Source: Cupriavidus taiwanensis
Lineage (GTDB): Bacteria; Pseudomonadota; Gammaproteobacteria; Burkholderiales; Burkholderiaceae
Direction of reading: 5' to 3'
Assembly (NCBI RefSeq): GCF_900250115.1
Contig: NZ_LT984804.1
Coordinates: 1,255,301-1,319,300, forward strand
Length of the DNA stretch: 64,000 nt
The translations under genes were made by a program, and so were the position numbers. A model generated the notes under the pieces. The model did no database searches. It was not told where the DNA came from and saw only the letters and a list, made by a program, of their open reading frames with translations. Positions 18,494 to 26,812 of this stretch are shown piece after piece (position 1 is the first letter of the stretch; each line of letters opens with the position of its first letter).

Positions 18494-19921
18494 ATGTTGT
18501 CGTTCAGGAAGACAGCTGGAAGCGTTGATATACCGAATCTGACGAGAGTCAGCCGGGATACGGCTTCACAAGATGTTGCAGCGCCGGTCGGGACCGAGCA
18601 GGCAAGCATCGGCCAGATTGCCAGGCATCGGCGCATCCTTCTACTGCAAGGACCGAACGGACCGTTCTTCTCACGTCTCCGCGACCTGCTTGTTGCCAAA
18701 GGTAGCCAGGTCACCAAAGTCAATTTCAACGGTGGGGACGATTTCTTCTACCGGGCGGGCGCTGTTGTCCGCTTCACGCAGCCGATGGTGCTGTGGGAGT
18801 CGTTCCTGCGGGACCTGCTGGCGCGGCGTCGTATCGATGCGGTCGTCGTGTTCGGAACCAGCCGGCGTCAGCATCGGATTGCCGCTCGTGTGGCTGCAGC
18901 GCTGGGCATCGCATTCTGGGCCTTCGAGGAGGGCTATGTGCGGCCGGACTACATCACGCTGGAGCGTGGTGGTGTCAATGCCGATTCTCCGATCGCACCG
19001 TTGGCGACGGGAGACGTCCCAAAGTTGGCTGGGCCTGCCAGGCCCCGCAAGTTCCGGCACTCATTCCGGAAGATGGCGCTGCAATCGTTCTGGTACTTTG
19101 CCGGCGGTATGGCTAACGCACGCCGCTATCCGCATTACCGGCATCACAAACAGATCGGCTTGCATGAACTCGGCCGGTGGATTCGGGCTGCATTCCGCAA
19201 GCAGGTCTATCGCTGGCAGGAACGAGATCTTCGCGAGCTGCTACTGGCAAGCGAGCATCCCCATTTTTTCCTGGCGCCGCTGCAGGTCTACAATGACAGC
19301 CAGATCCGCGTGCATAGCCCATGGCGGCGTATCGAGGATTTTATCGAGTGGACGATTTTTTCGTTCGCCGCTCATGCGCCGGCCGACAGCGTACTAGTGT
19401 TCAAGCATCACCCGATGGATCGCGGGCATACGGACTACTCTGCGACCATTGAGGCATGCGCAGCACGTTTTGGCGCAAGCGGGCGCATTCTTTATATTCA
19501 CGACGCGCACCTGCCATCGCTGCTGCATCGTTGCATGGGGCTGGTGACCGTTAACTCGACCACCGGGCTGCAAGCCTTGTTCCACCGTGTACCGGTGATT
19601 GCGCTTGGCCGCTGCTTCTACGCCAAACCAGGATTGACGTACCAGGGGCCGCTGGATGCCTTCTGGAACGATCCTGGCGCCGTGGACATGAACACCTTTA
19701 CGCGATTCCGGAATTACCTGATCCGGGTTTCGCAGATCAATTCGTCGTTTTATGCCGATGACATGCTGGCGCAAGTCCCGGAACGGCAACGCGGGAGGTT
19801 GCAACGGCGGCGGCTGGCCCGCTCGCTCTTTGTTGTTGGGCTGGTCACAGCAGACGCCTACAGCGGAAGAGTGTGGGACTTCACCGCCACAGTAAATATT
19901 CTGGCCGCACTGCTCGGGTAG
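18494..19921 (+). CDS. kpsS: Capsule beta-Kdo transferase KpsS
   Basis: A 475-residue transferase that adds the first Kdo to the lipid anchor before KpsC extends the linker. The family marks are ILLLQGPNGPFFSRL, VNFNGGDDFFYR, FWAFEEGYVRPDYITLE, FKHHPMDRG and VTVNSTTGLQALFHRVPVIALG. E. coli KpsS is about 390 residues. This protein has about 50 extra non-conserved residues at the N-terminus and a somewhat longer C-terminus. The start ATG 18494 is chosen because GAGGG lies 7 bases upstream; GTG 18473 would add seven residues. It is about 105 bases after kpsC, a wider gap than elsewhere in the locus. It is the last recognisable capsule gene. Confidence 0.92.
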   Translation: MLSFRKTAGSVDIPNLTRVSRDTASQDVAAPVGTEQASIGQIARHRRILLLQGPNGPFFSRLRDLLVAKGSQVTKVNFNGGDDFFYRAGAVVRFTQPMVLWESFLRDLLARRRIDAVVVFGTSRRQHRIAARVAAALGIAFWAFEEGYVRPDYITLERGGVNADSPIAPLATGDVPKLAGPARPRKFRHSFRKMALQSFWYFAGGMANARRYPHYRHHKQIGLHELGRWIRAAFRKQVYRWQERDLRELLLASEHPHFFLAPLQVYNDSQIRVHSPWRRIEDFIEWTIFSFAAHAPADSVLVFKHHPMDRGHTDYSATIEACAARFGASGRILYIHDAHLPSLLHRCMGLVTVNSTTGLQALFHRVPVIALGRCFYAKPGLTYQGPLDAFWNDPGAVDMNTFTRFRNYLIRVSQINSSFYADDMLAQVPERQRGRLQRRRLARSLFVVGLVTADAYSGRVWDFTATVNILAALLG

Positions 19922-19990
19922 GTAGTCTGCTCTCCCTGACGGCGTCTCGCTTAAATATGCTCATCGTTAAAATCCTCGGCAGCGGATTCA

Positions 19991-20098
19991 ATGACGACTA
20001 TGGCCAAGAAAACAACAGACAGCAAAAAAAGACTGATCGTCACCATGCTAGTCCTTTATGGAGCCGGCACCGGCTATGGGTTATTCAACGGCCGATAG
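19991..20098 (+). CDS. Possible small membrane peptide, 35 residues
   Basis: A short frame (start ATG 19991, alternative ATG 20000, stop TAG 20096) in an otherwise gene-free stretch. It encodes a Lys-rich start (MAKKTTDSKKR in the shorter form) followed by one hydrophobic segment, LIVTMLVLYGAGTGYGLFN, and a final GR. This positive-inside plus single-membrane-segment design is that of a real small membrane protein. Against it, there is only a weak G-rich sequence before the start and nothing is known of relatives. It lies just after kpsS. Confidence 0.35.
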   Translation: MTTMAKKTTDSKKRLIVTMLVLYGAGTGYGLFNGR

Positions 20099-20408
20099 GA
20101 CCCTAGTACAAATAGGAGAAAACCCGCATATGCTCAATTATCCGGAATTAAGGATTGCACCGAACCGGACGCTGCCGCATGCGAGTTGGAGCGACCCCTG
20201 TGTTTCAAAACTACAACAATGCAAACCGTAACTCCGTCTCGCGTGATTGCGCCGCTGGCTGACACACCGATATAGAGGCCGTCTCTCGTTATACTACCGG
20301 GCGCTGGCTTGCCAGCGCACCTGCTTTCCTTTCGACGCAGCAGGTTGGCTGACCTGCCTCTAGCGCCCCCCCCCCCCGCCCTCACTCATTAACCTCGCCC
20401 CCGCAGCC
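20099..20408. other. Intergenic region with short frame and homopolymer
   Basis: No standard-length gene. A 33-codon frame (20130-20231) begins with ATG 11 bases after AGGAG (20115-20119), but its product looks random and it may be a remnant. TATACT at 20290-20295 could be a -10 element for the operon starting at 20409, but no well-spaced -35 is seen. The stretch ends in a poly-C tract listed separately. Confidence 0.4.
20366..20377 (+). repeat. Homopolymeric tract of 12 C upstream of an operon
   Basis: An uninterrupted run of 12 C ends 31 bases before the ATG at 20409 and sits where the 5' leader of the following operon should be. Runs of this length are prone to slipped-strand length change and are the usual basis of phase variation. 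No other run of this size was noticed in the window. Confidence 0.8.
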
Positions 20409-20750
20409 ATGAGAGAACGCATTGCCGGCTTCCTGCTGATGGTCTTCATCGTCCCGTTGGCCGTCCTCGGATACCTTTTGATTGTCTACATCGGCTTTTT
20501 CGGCAATACCGAACGTGGCCGCGCTGGCGTTCGTGCGCTGGACCACTTTGTCAACGCCACGCTGCTCAACGGCTATGCCTGGGAGTCCGTTTCCTCCCAT
20601 GCCTGGCGTGAGCAGCACCGCTGGTGGGCGCGCTTCATCATCTGGTTCACCGACAAGTTTCAGAAGGACCATTGCCGCCGTGCGAACAAGCGAGAGCAGC
20701 CGGTGGTGGACTTGGTGCTGAAGAAGAAGCTGCATCACCGGACGCAATGA
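20409..20750 (+). CDS. Small inner-membrane protein, unknown function
   Basis: A 113-residue protein. One or two membrane segments occupy residues 5-31 (IAGFLLMVFIVPLAVLGYLLIVYIGFF), followed by a basic, Trp-rich cytoplasmic part (HAWREQHRWWARFIIWFTDKFQ) and a Lys/Arg-rich end. I do not recognise the family. Its stop overlaps the start of the next gene as ATGA, so it is coupled to the hydrolase and P450 genes and probably works with them at the membrane. No clear Shine-Dalgarno precedes the start. The C tract just upstream may set its expression. Confidence 0.75.
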   Translation: MRERIAGFLLMVFIVPLAVLGYLLIVYIGFFGNTERGRAGVRALDHFVNATLLNGYAWESVSSHAWREQHRWWARFIIWFTDKFQKDHCRRANKREQPVVDLVLKKKLHHRTQ

Positions 20751-21928
20751 TGGACACCATGGTTCAGGAAGAGGCTGCGCAGGTCGTGGCGGGCCAGGTG
20801 AAGCACCGCAAGGTCTATTACGTCAGTGGTTTCGATCCGCGCGGTGCGGCCTACTACCACCGTCTGTATCGCGAAGAATCGGCAAAGCAGGCGGTTCATC
20901 ATGGCGGGGTGGTGACCGTAAGCGCCCGGGCAAGGCTTGCGGAGCATGTGAGTGCCTGGAACGTGGACGGAGAGTGGGGCGGACACGCCGTGTCGACGCA
21001 CTACCAGTTCCTGCACTGGGACGATCTGGTGCGCCGGCATTGGGAGCCCAGCCTGGCCAGGCTGGTTGTCTCCTCGCTCGCCAGCTACGGGCGTTACATC
21101 GTCTGCGGGGCGTTCGGCCGGCTCAGCAAGTCGTTCCGCGGACCGTTCTACAGTGCGCTATATCCACTGATGTACCTGCTTTTGCTGTTGATGCTGGCAG
21201 TCGGCTGCGGCGTGGGTGTCAAGGCAATGCTTGGGGCCGCGGGCGCCAGTGCCTGGGTGGTGCGGGCCGGTGGCATGGCCGCCGGCGCCGCGCTGTTCGG
21301 TGGCGGCATGGCGCTGGCGAACCGGCTGGCGGTGTTCTGGCTGCTGCAAATCTACCGCTTCGTGCAGGGATGGGGCGAGCGGGAGCCGGAGGACGTCATT
21401 GCGCGCATCGATGCGTTGGCAGACTGGGTCCGCCAAGACCTGGACAACTCGCCATGCGATGAGGCACTGGTGGTCGGCCATAGTGTCGGGTCGATCGTAG
21501 CGGTTTCGCTGGCGGCGCGGCTGGCGCAGGTACTGACGCCGGCTCAGCGGCGCCGTGTAACGCTGGTCACGCTGGGCCAGTGCATCCCCTTGCTGAGCCT
21601 GATACCGTCGGCCAAGGGCTTTCGCCGCGATCTGCAGCGCTTGGCCGATGCGCGTGACCTTCAGTGGCTCGACATGAACGCGCGCGCCGATTCGTTGTGC
21701 TTCTCGCAGGCCAATCCGCTCGATATCTCCGGCATTGCAGGCGCCAAGGTTGCGCGTCCGGTTGCGCAAGTCGTGCGCCCGTTCCGCATGTTCAGCCAGC
21801 AGGAGTTTCTGCGAATCAAACGCAGCAAGCAGCGCCTCCACTTCCAGTACCTGATGGCAAGCGCCTTGCCTAACGAGTACGACTATTTCCGGTTGACGGC
21901 GGGCCCGCGCCGCGTCCAGCCTTTCTGA
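20747..21928 (+). CDS. Membrane-anchored alpha/beta hydrolase
   Basis: A 393-residue protein with the alpha/beta hydrolase nucleophile elbow VVGHSVGSIVAVSLA (Ser246). An early strand VYYVSGFDPRGAAYY near residue 25 fits the first core strand. A hydrophobic hairpin at about residues 140-205 (YPLMYLLLLLMLAVGCG and a second Gly/Ala-rich segment) is inserted before the elbow and should anchor it in the inner membrane. The protein has an esterase or lipase character; the substrate is unknown. The ATG at 20747 overlaps the preceding stop and 18 bases separate it from the P450 gene, so the three form one operon. A lipid or fatty-acid substrate shared with the P450 is an inference. Confidence 0.8.
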   Translation: MMDTMVQEEAAQVVAGQVKHRKVYYVSGFDPRGAAYYHRLYREESAKQAVHHGGVVTVSARARLAEHVSAWNVDGEWGGHAVSTHYQFLHWDDLVRRHWEPSLARLVVSSLASYGRYIVCGAFGRLSKSFRGPFYSALYPLMYLLLLLMLAVGCGVGVKAMLGAAGASAWVVRAGGMAAGAALFGGGMALANRLAVFWLLQIYRFVQGWGEREPEDVIARIDALADWVRQDLDNSPCDEALVVGHSVGSIVAVSLAARLAQVLTPAQRRRVTLVTLGQCIPLLSLIPSAKGFRRDLQRLADARDLQWLDMNARADSLCFSQANPLDISGIAGAKVARPVAQVVRPFRMFSQQEFLRIKRSKQRLHFQYLMASALPNEYDYFRLTAGPRRVQPF

Positions 21929-21946
21929 TATCCGCCGTTCGCCCCC

Positions 21947-23308
21947 ATGAATTTTCAGCCCCCATATCCCAAGCCGCATGTGCGCAAGAGTTCGTTCCTG
22001 TTGCGCTTCCTGCGTGGCTGGAATTCGTGGATCGATGTGCTGTTCGAGCGCAGCTATTCGATGAAGATGGGCAAGATCTCGCAGCCCGGCATGGACATCT
22101 TCATGGTGAACGATGCCGACTGGGTGCGCCGGATCCTGGGCGATGCGCATGCGTACCCCAAGCACAAGCTGATGCACCGGATGCTGGAGCCGCTGCTAGG
22201 CACCAGTATCTTCACCACCAACGGTGACCTGTGGGAGCGGCAGCGCCGCCTGGTGGAGCCGGCGTTCGCGCAGGCGCGGCTCAGGCTGGTGTTCGCGCTG
22301 ATGGCCGATTCGGTCGCGGGCATGATCCGGCGCCTGGATGAGGTGGCGGACGGGCGTTCGTACGAGGTCGACGGCGAGATGACCTACGTGACGGCGGACA
22401 TCATCTTTCGCACCATTCTGTCGGAAAACCTGGAGGAGTCCGCGGCGAAGGAGATCTACGACGCCTTCCTGGATTTCCAGCATCACGCTCAACGGGCGAT
22501 GATCCTGATGATCTACCGTTTGCCGCCGGTGTTTTCGGCTTGGGCGAGCAAGCGCGCGGCGAAGAAAATCCGGACCATCCTGTCCGGGATCATCGCGCGA
22601 CGGATGGCGGAGCGCGACAGCGGGCAGGGCAGCGCAAGGCAGGACATCCTGGCTGCCATGATGGACGCTGTCGACCCAGTCAGCGGCGACCGCTTCACCT
22701 ATGAAGACCTGGTGGACCAGGTCTGCATGCTGTTCCTGGCCGGCCACGAGACTTCCGCGAGCGCGCTGACGTGGGCGCTTTACCTGATGTCGCAATGCCC
22801 GCACCTGCAGGAGCAGATGCGGGCGGAGATCCAGGCCGCGGTCGGAGACCGGGATTTCGAACTGAGCGACATCAAGAGCCTGCCGACCGTGGGCAATGTG
22901 TTCCGCGAAACGCTGCGCCTGTACCCTCCCGTGGGGTTCTTCGTGCGCGAGGCCGCGCAGGCGCAGTGCATCCGCGACAAGTCGGTGAAGGAGGGCTCGC
23001 CGATCCTGATTTCGCCCTGGCTGCTGCATCGGCATCGTACGCTGTGGGAGCGGCCGGACGAGTTCGATCCCGACCGCTTCGACACGCAGGCCGGCAAGGA
23101 GTCGTCGAAGTGCGCGTATATCCCGTTCAGCAAGGGGCCGCGGGTGTGCATCGGCGCTGCCTACGCCACGCAGGAAGCGGTGCTGATCCTCGCCAGCATC
23201 GTGCGCCGCTATCGTGTCGAAGCGGACCCTGGTCATGTGCCGAAGGTGGTGGGGCGCGTGACGATCCGATCCGGCAACGGCGTCCGGGTTCGCCTGCATC
23301 GCCGCTGA
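21947..23308 (+). CDS. Cytochrome P450
   Basis: A 453-residue soluble-type bacterial P450 monooxygenase. The I-helix oxygen-activation motif is AGHETSASALTWAL, the K-helix ExxR is in RETLRLYPP, the PERF-like region reads RPDEFDPDRFD, and the heme loop is FSKGPRVCIGAAYA with Cys401 as the axial ligand. All catalytic marks are intact. Length and the LRLYPPVGFFVRE pattern resemble fatty-acid or terpene hydroxylases of the class E type. No ferredoxin or reductase gene is next to it, so the electron donor must come from elsewhere. It follows the membrane hydrolase by 18 bases. Confidence 0.93.
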   Translation: MNFQPPYPKPHVRKSSFLLRFLRGWNSWIDVLFERSYSMKMGKISQPGMDIFMVNDADWVRRILGDAHAYPKHKLMHRMLEPLLGTSIFTTNGDLWERQRRLVEPAFAQARLRLVFALMADSVAGMIRRLDEVADGRSYEVDGEMTYVTADIIFRTILSENLEESAAKEIYDAFLDFQHHAQRAMILMIYRLPPVFSAWASKRAAKKIRTILSGIIARRMAERDSGQGSARQDILAAMMDAVDPVSGDRFTYEDLVDQVCMLFLAGHETSASALTWALYLMSQCPHLQEQMRAEIQAAVGDRDFELSDIKSLPTVGNVFRETLRLYPPVGFFVREAAQAQCIRDKSVKEGSPILISPWLLHRHRTLWERPDEFDPDRFDTQAGKESSKCAYIPFSKGPRVCIGAAYATQEAVLILASIVRRYRVEADPGHVPKVVGRVTIRSGNGVRVRLHRR

Positions 23309-23332
23309 CCGGCGCGCCTCCAGCGCCTGCCA

Positions 23333-24385
23333 CTAGAACCCGCTGATGCGCAACCCGATCGAGAACAATGCAAACGACCGGTCCAGCTTGCTGGCCGTGA
23401 CCGGGTTGTAGAGCATCGGCACATATCCCATCAGGCTGTTCTGCGCGCCCTGGCCACGCACGAATACGTCTACGTAGCGGTTGATCGCGTACGACGCCTG
23501 CAGCACGATGGTCTGGTTGAACTGCGACTTGGGCGCGCCGTAGGCGGTATAGCGGTCGTCCAGCTCGCGGAAGAAGTACTGCGCGTGGTAGCCGGCCACC
23601 AGGCTCCACGCTCCATAGCGCCACCGCCACGAACCGCCGGCGCCGATGAATGCGCCGTCGTCATTGAAGCCATCGCCCGCGTCCAGTCCGATCTGCCCGG
23701 CGTTCATGCGGAAGCCGCCACTGGAGATGGTGGCACGGCCGACCCGGCACGGCGCCGCCAGGGTGCCGAGGGCCATGTTGTCGGAGCCGACCCTGACGTT
23801 GTACAGGCATGAGCCCTGTTTCAGCGTGCCCTGGATATCGCCGGCGCGAACCCAGCTGTAGCCGGCGCTGAGGAAGCCTGTCAGGAAGTGGTTGGTCCAG
23901 GGCTGGCCTGTGTAGATCACGTCGGCCTGCACTTGCGTATCGTTCGGGTGCGCGATGGTGAAATCGCTGAACTTGCCGGATGAGGCGGAGCCGCTCTTGC
24001 TGAGGTTGCCGGTGTAGTTGCCCCAGGCGGACAGGCGCAAGGTCAGCTTCCGGCCTGCATCGGGCGTCGTGACCAGGCCATAGCTGGTGGACGCCAGCCA
24101 GCTGTCGATGCCGGCGGAATCGTCGCCATAGGTGACGTGCCGGCGCCAGTATCCTGCCTCCAGCGACCACGCGGGCGATAACTTGTAGCCCGTGCGGAAA
24201 TGCCCGCCCTGGTAATGGCCGCCTCCATCATAGGCCGCTTCCGCGAAGAACCCCCGCGCTGATGGAACCACCGGTTCCGCGCTCAGCAGTGCATCCTCCA
24301 TGGCACCGTGCGCCATTCCCCATGGCGCCAGCATCATGGCGCCGATACAGATTGCAGTGAGCCTGCGCTGCGTGTTGGCGACCAT
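23333..24385 (-). CDS. Predicted outer-membrane beta-barrel protein
   Basis: A 350-residue exported protein. An N-terminal signal peptide (ICIGAMMLAPWGMAHGA) is followed by alternating hydrophobic and polar beta strands rich in aromatic and Gly residues, such as WSLEAGYWRRHVTY, WSLVAGYHAQYFFREL and FALFSIGLRISGF. The C-terminal Phe is the usual outer-membrane assembly signal. Two Cys (in SCLYNVRV and APCRVG) may form a loop disulfide. I do not recognise a named family; substrate transport or a structural role are both possible. A GGGGA Shine-Dalgarno lies 6 bases before the start. It is convergent with the P450 gene, 24 bases apart with no terminator seen. Confidence 0.8.
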   Translation of the reverse strand: MVANTQRRLTAICIGAMMLAPWGMAHGAMEDALLSAEPVVPSARGFFAEAAYDGGGHYQGGHFRTGYKLSPAWSLEAGYWRRHVTYGDDSAGIDSWLASTSYGLVTTPDAGRKLTLRLSAWGNYTGNLSKSGSASSGKFSDFTIAHPNDTQVQADVIYTGQPWTNHFLTGFLSAGYSWVRAGDIQGTLKQGSCLYNVRVGSDNMALGTLAAPCRVGRATISSGGFRMNAGQIGLDAGDGFNDDGAFIGAGGSWRWRYGAWSLVAGYHAQYFFRELDDRYTAYGAPKSQFNQTIVLQASYAINRYVDVFVRGQGAQNSLMGYVPMLYNPVTASKLDRSFALFSIGLRISGF

Positions 24386-24563
24386 GTTGTTTCCCCGGTA
24401 GGACTTGTTGTTCTTGAATGCATCTCTGTGCGGGCACCGCAGCGTCTGTCGCGCTGCTTGGCGTTAAATGAATGTTGGAAAGTGGAGCGGGGATAAACAA
24501 CCTGGCTTCGTGCGGTAAGGCACGCATCTGGCGCACGAATGCGGCCGTATCCCGGGTTGACTT

Positions 24564-24593
24564 TAGATCGTACGATATATATCGTACGATCTA
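24564..24593. promoter_or_regulatory. Perfect 30-bp palindromic operator before the PadR gene
   Basis: The 30 bases form a perfect palindrome; each half contains the smaller palindrome ATCGTACGAT, and the two are joined by a TATA core. It ends 23 bases before the start of the PadR-type regulator at 24617. A PadR dimer or two dimers would fit on it, and the regulator is the obvious binding partner (autoregulation). Overlap with a promoter is likely, but the -35/-10 cannot be fixed by eye. Confidence 0.85.
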
Positions 24594-24616
24594 TCTAGCG
24601 ATGCATCGGAGGGCGT

Positions 24617-25315
24617 ATGCGCCACCAACATCACCATCCAAGCCATCCCCACGCCTCTCATGGCAAGGCTCGAAACGTTTTCATGCGACTCGCTCCGCAC
24701 TTCATGCGTCACGCCATGGTCCGAGGTGGCACCGGCTTCTGGGGCAACCGTGACGACGACGGCTTCGGCGGCGACGGCCCCGGCGGCTTCGACAACGAAG
24801 GCTGGCGCCGCGGCCGCAAGTTCAGCGCCGACGACCTCCAGCTACTGCTGCTGAGCCTCCTCGACGAAAAGCCCAGCCACGGCTACGAGCTGATCAAGGC
24901 GCTCGAGACGCGCACCAACGGCTTCTACAAGCCCAGCCCGGGCGTGGTCTATCCCGCGCTGACGTACCTGGAAGAAGTCGGCTATGCCACCGTCGATACC
25001 GAAGGCAACAAGAAGCGCTACCAGTTGTCGCAGACCGGCAAGGCCCATCTGGCGGCCAATCGCGAGCGGGTCGACGTGATGGTGGCGCGGCTGCGCCACG
25101 TGGCGCGCAAGATGGAGTGGATGCGCCGGGCAATGCGTGGCGAGCAGCAGCCCGAGCCGGAGCAGGGCGGCTGGCTGCCGGAGCTGATGCAGGCGCGTGC
25201 CGCGCTGAAGCAGGCGCTGGTGATGCGCAGCGAAGCGAATGCCGACGAGCAGCGTCGCATTGCCGCGATCCTGGCGCGTGCGGCGGCCGAGATCGAAGCG
25301 GGCCCGCAGGCCTGA
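24617..25315 (+). CDS. PadR-family regulator with His-rich N-terminus (NfeR/YqjI-like)
   Basis: A 232-residue transcriptional regulator. The winged-helix PadR domain spans about residues 70-160: DLQLLLLSLLDEKPSHGYELIKALE, YKPSPGVVYPALTYLEEVGY and KKRYQLSQTGK. The first 30 residues are strongly His-rich (MRHQHHHPSHPHASHGK), and a Gly/Asp-rich linker follows. E. coli NfeR (YqjI) has such a metal-binding extension, responds to nickel and represses the ferric reductase gene nfeF. The next gene here is a reductase of that family, so the pairing is conserved although the arrangement differs (same strand here). A good Shine-Dalgarno GGAGGG precedes the start, and a perfect palindrome lies just upstream. 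Metal sensing is inferred from the His-rich tail. Confidence 0.85.
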   Translation: MRHQHHHPSHPHASHGKARNVFMRLAPHFMRHAMVRGGTGFWGNRDDDGFGGDGPGGFDNEGWRRGRKFSADDLQLLLLSLLDEKPSHGYELIKALETRTNGFYKPSPGVVYPALTYLEEVGYATVDTEGNKKRYQLSQTGKAHLAANRERVDVMVARLRHVARKMEWMRRAMRGEQQPEPEQGGWLPELMQARAALKQALVMRSEANADEQRRIAAILARAAAEIEAGPQA

Positions 25316-25393
25316 ACCATGGCGCTGACCCTGGCATCGGCCTTCAGCCATCGTGCCCGGCAGGCGCAGGGCACGCCTACAAGGAATTCCGAT

Positions 25394-26221
25394 ATGACTG
25401 AAAACGCTACTGAACCCGCACGCAACCTGGCCGTCGAGCGCGTGCGGCATCCGCTGAAGATGCGCCTGCTGCAGGTGCTGCGCACCACGCAGGTCTCGCC
25501 GCAACTGTTGCGCGTGACGCTGGGCGGCGCGGATCTGCAGGATTTTGTCTCGGCGTCGTTCGACGATCACGTCAAGGTATTTTTCCCGGCTGCCGGCGAT
25601 GACAAGCCGGTGCTGCCGCAGGTCACGGCAGACGGCATCGTGTTCCCCGAGGGGCAGCCGCGCCCGGCCGCGCGCGACTACACGCCGCGCCGCTACGACG
25701 CTGCCGCGCAGGAACTGGACCTCGAATTCGTGCTGCATGGCGATGGCCCCGCGTCGACGTGGGCGGCGCAGGCGCGGCCGGGCCAGTACCTGGGCGTGGG
25801 CGGGCCGCGCGGCTCGTTCGTGGTGCCGACGGCGTTCGACTGGCACCTGCTGATCGGCGACGATACCGCGCTGCCGGCGATCGGGCGCCGGCTGGAAGAG
25901 CTGGGCGAGGAGTCGCGCGCCGTCGTCGTCATGGAAGTGGGCGATGCGACCGCGCAGATCGCGTTGCCGAGCCGGGCCAAGGTCGAGGTGCACTGGCTGC
26001 ATCGCGGCGATGCGCCGGAGGGCAGCCTGCTGGAAGCGGCGCTGCGCCAGGTCACGCTGCCGCAGGGCGAAGGCTATGTCTGGGCGGCGGGAGAAGCGGC
26101 CGCGATGAAGGCGGTGCGCCAGTACCTGGTCGGCGAGCGTGGCATCGACAAGAAGCGCATCCGCGCATCGGCCTACTGGAAGCGCGGCGACGCGGCGGTG
26201 CACCAGACGCTCGATGACTGA
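25394..26221 (+). CDS. Siderophore-interacting FAD/NAD(P)H ferric reductase (NfeF/YqjH/ViuB-like)
   Basis: A 275-residue flavoprotein reducing ferric siderophore complexes in the cytoplasm. Marks are DDHVKVFFP (first barrel), the FAD-binding RDYTPRRYD near residue 100, the phosphate loop GPRGSF, the nucleotide region LLIGDDTALPAIGRRLEEL, and the C-terminal segment YVWAAGEAAAMKAVRQYL with RIRASAYWKRG. The frame is open to 25319, but ATG 25394 has AAGGAA upstream and gives the normal length. It is about 80 bases after the PadR gene on the same strand, probably in one transcript, so the regulator would control it through the upstream palindrome. Confidence 0.92.
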   Translation: MTENATEPARNLAVERVRHPLKMRLLQVLRTTQVSPQLLRVTLGGADLQDFVSASFDDHVKVFFPAAGDDKPVLPQVTADGIVFPEGQPRPAARDYTPRRYDAAAQELDLEFVLHGDGPASTWAAQARPGQYLGVGGPRGSFVVPTAFDWHLLIGDDTALPAIGRRLEELGEESRAVVVMEVGDATAQIALPSRAKVEVHWLHRGDAPEGSLLEAALRQVTLPQGEGYVWAAGEAAAMKAVRQYLVGERGIDKKRIRASAYWKRGDAAVHQTLDD

Positions 26222-26299
26222 GGCGCCGCGGCGGCACGGTGTACTCGGGCGCGGCGTTGCCATAAGATGGCAGGCAAGGTCACCGCCGGGAGGACTGCC

Positions 26300-26692
26300 G
26301 TGCTGCCTGCATCCAAGCCGTTGCGCATCATCGCCGCTGCCGCGGCATCCGTTGCCATGCTGGCAGCCTGTGCGCCGGACGCCGTGCGCAGCCGCCAGGC
26401 CACCGACTTCAATGCCTATCTCGATTCGCTGCCGGCGGCGTGCCCGAACATGATGGTGGGGACCAACAATATCAGCGAGTGGCTGCGCACCAGCGGCAGC
26501 CGCAGCGACGACGACTACGTCTACTGGCTGGACCAGACCTCGCGCCTGTACTACCAGCGCATCTCTGCGCAGCAGTACCGCGATTCGGTCAGCGCGGCGC
26601 TGGGCGGGCGTTCCGATTCTCCCGCGCTGGACTGCATCGTGCGCCATCTGCCGGCGAAGCGGCCGACAGGTATTCCGGGTGGCAGGCTTTAG
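26300..26692 (+). CDS. Small lipoprotein, unknown function
   Basis: A 130-residue exported lipoprotein. The signal peptide ends in the lipobox VAMLAAC, so Cys26 should be lipidated. The rest is polar, with SDDDYVYWLDQTSRLYYQR and a Cys pair (LPAAC and ALDCIV) that could form a disulfide. GTG 26300 is preferred over ATG 26267 because GGGAGGA lies 5 bases upstream and the signal peptide then has the right length. The family is not recognised. It is a single gene between the ferric reductase and alaC. Confidence 0.7.
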   Translation: MLPASKPLRIIAAAAASVAMLAACAPDAVRSRQATDFNAYLDSLPAACPNMMVGTNNISEWLRTSGSRSDDDYVYWLDQTSRLYYQRISAQQYRDSVSAALGGRSDSPALDCIVRHLPAKRPTGIPGGRL

Positions 26693-26812
26693 GCCTCCGC
26701 GCACGCCGGTTGTGCAACGGCCGCTTCCCCGCTAACATGAGTCCCCGGCAGCCGAGACAAAAGCTGCCGACGTCGCTCGGACGGTTCCGGGCGCTTACGT
26801 AAAGGACTCTTC

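Noticed and set aside
20134..20385. 83-codon open frame on the - strand
   Set aside because: It includes the poly-C run as a Gly stretch and has no start signal or recognisable fold.
24842..26704. 620-codon open frame on the - strand
   Set aside because: Antisense to the PadR and ferric reductase genes, which both show family motifs.
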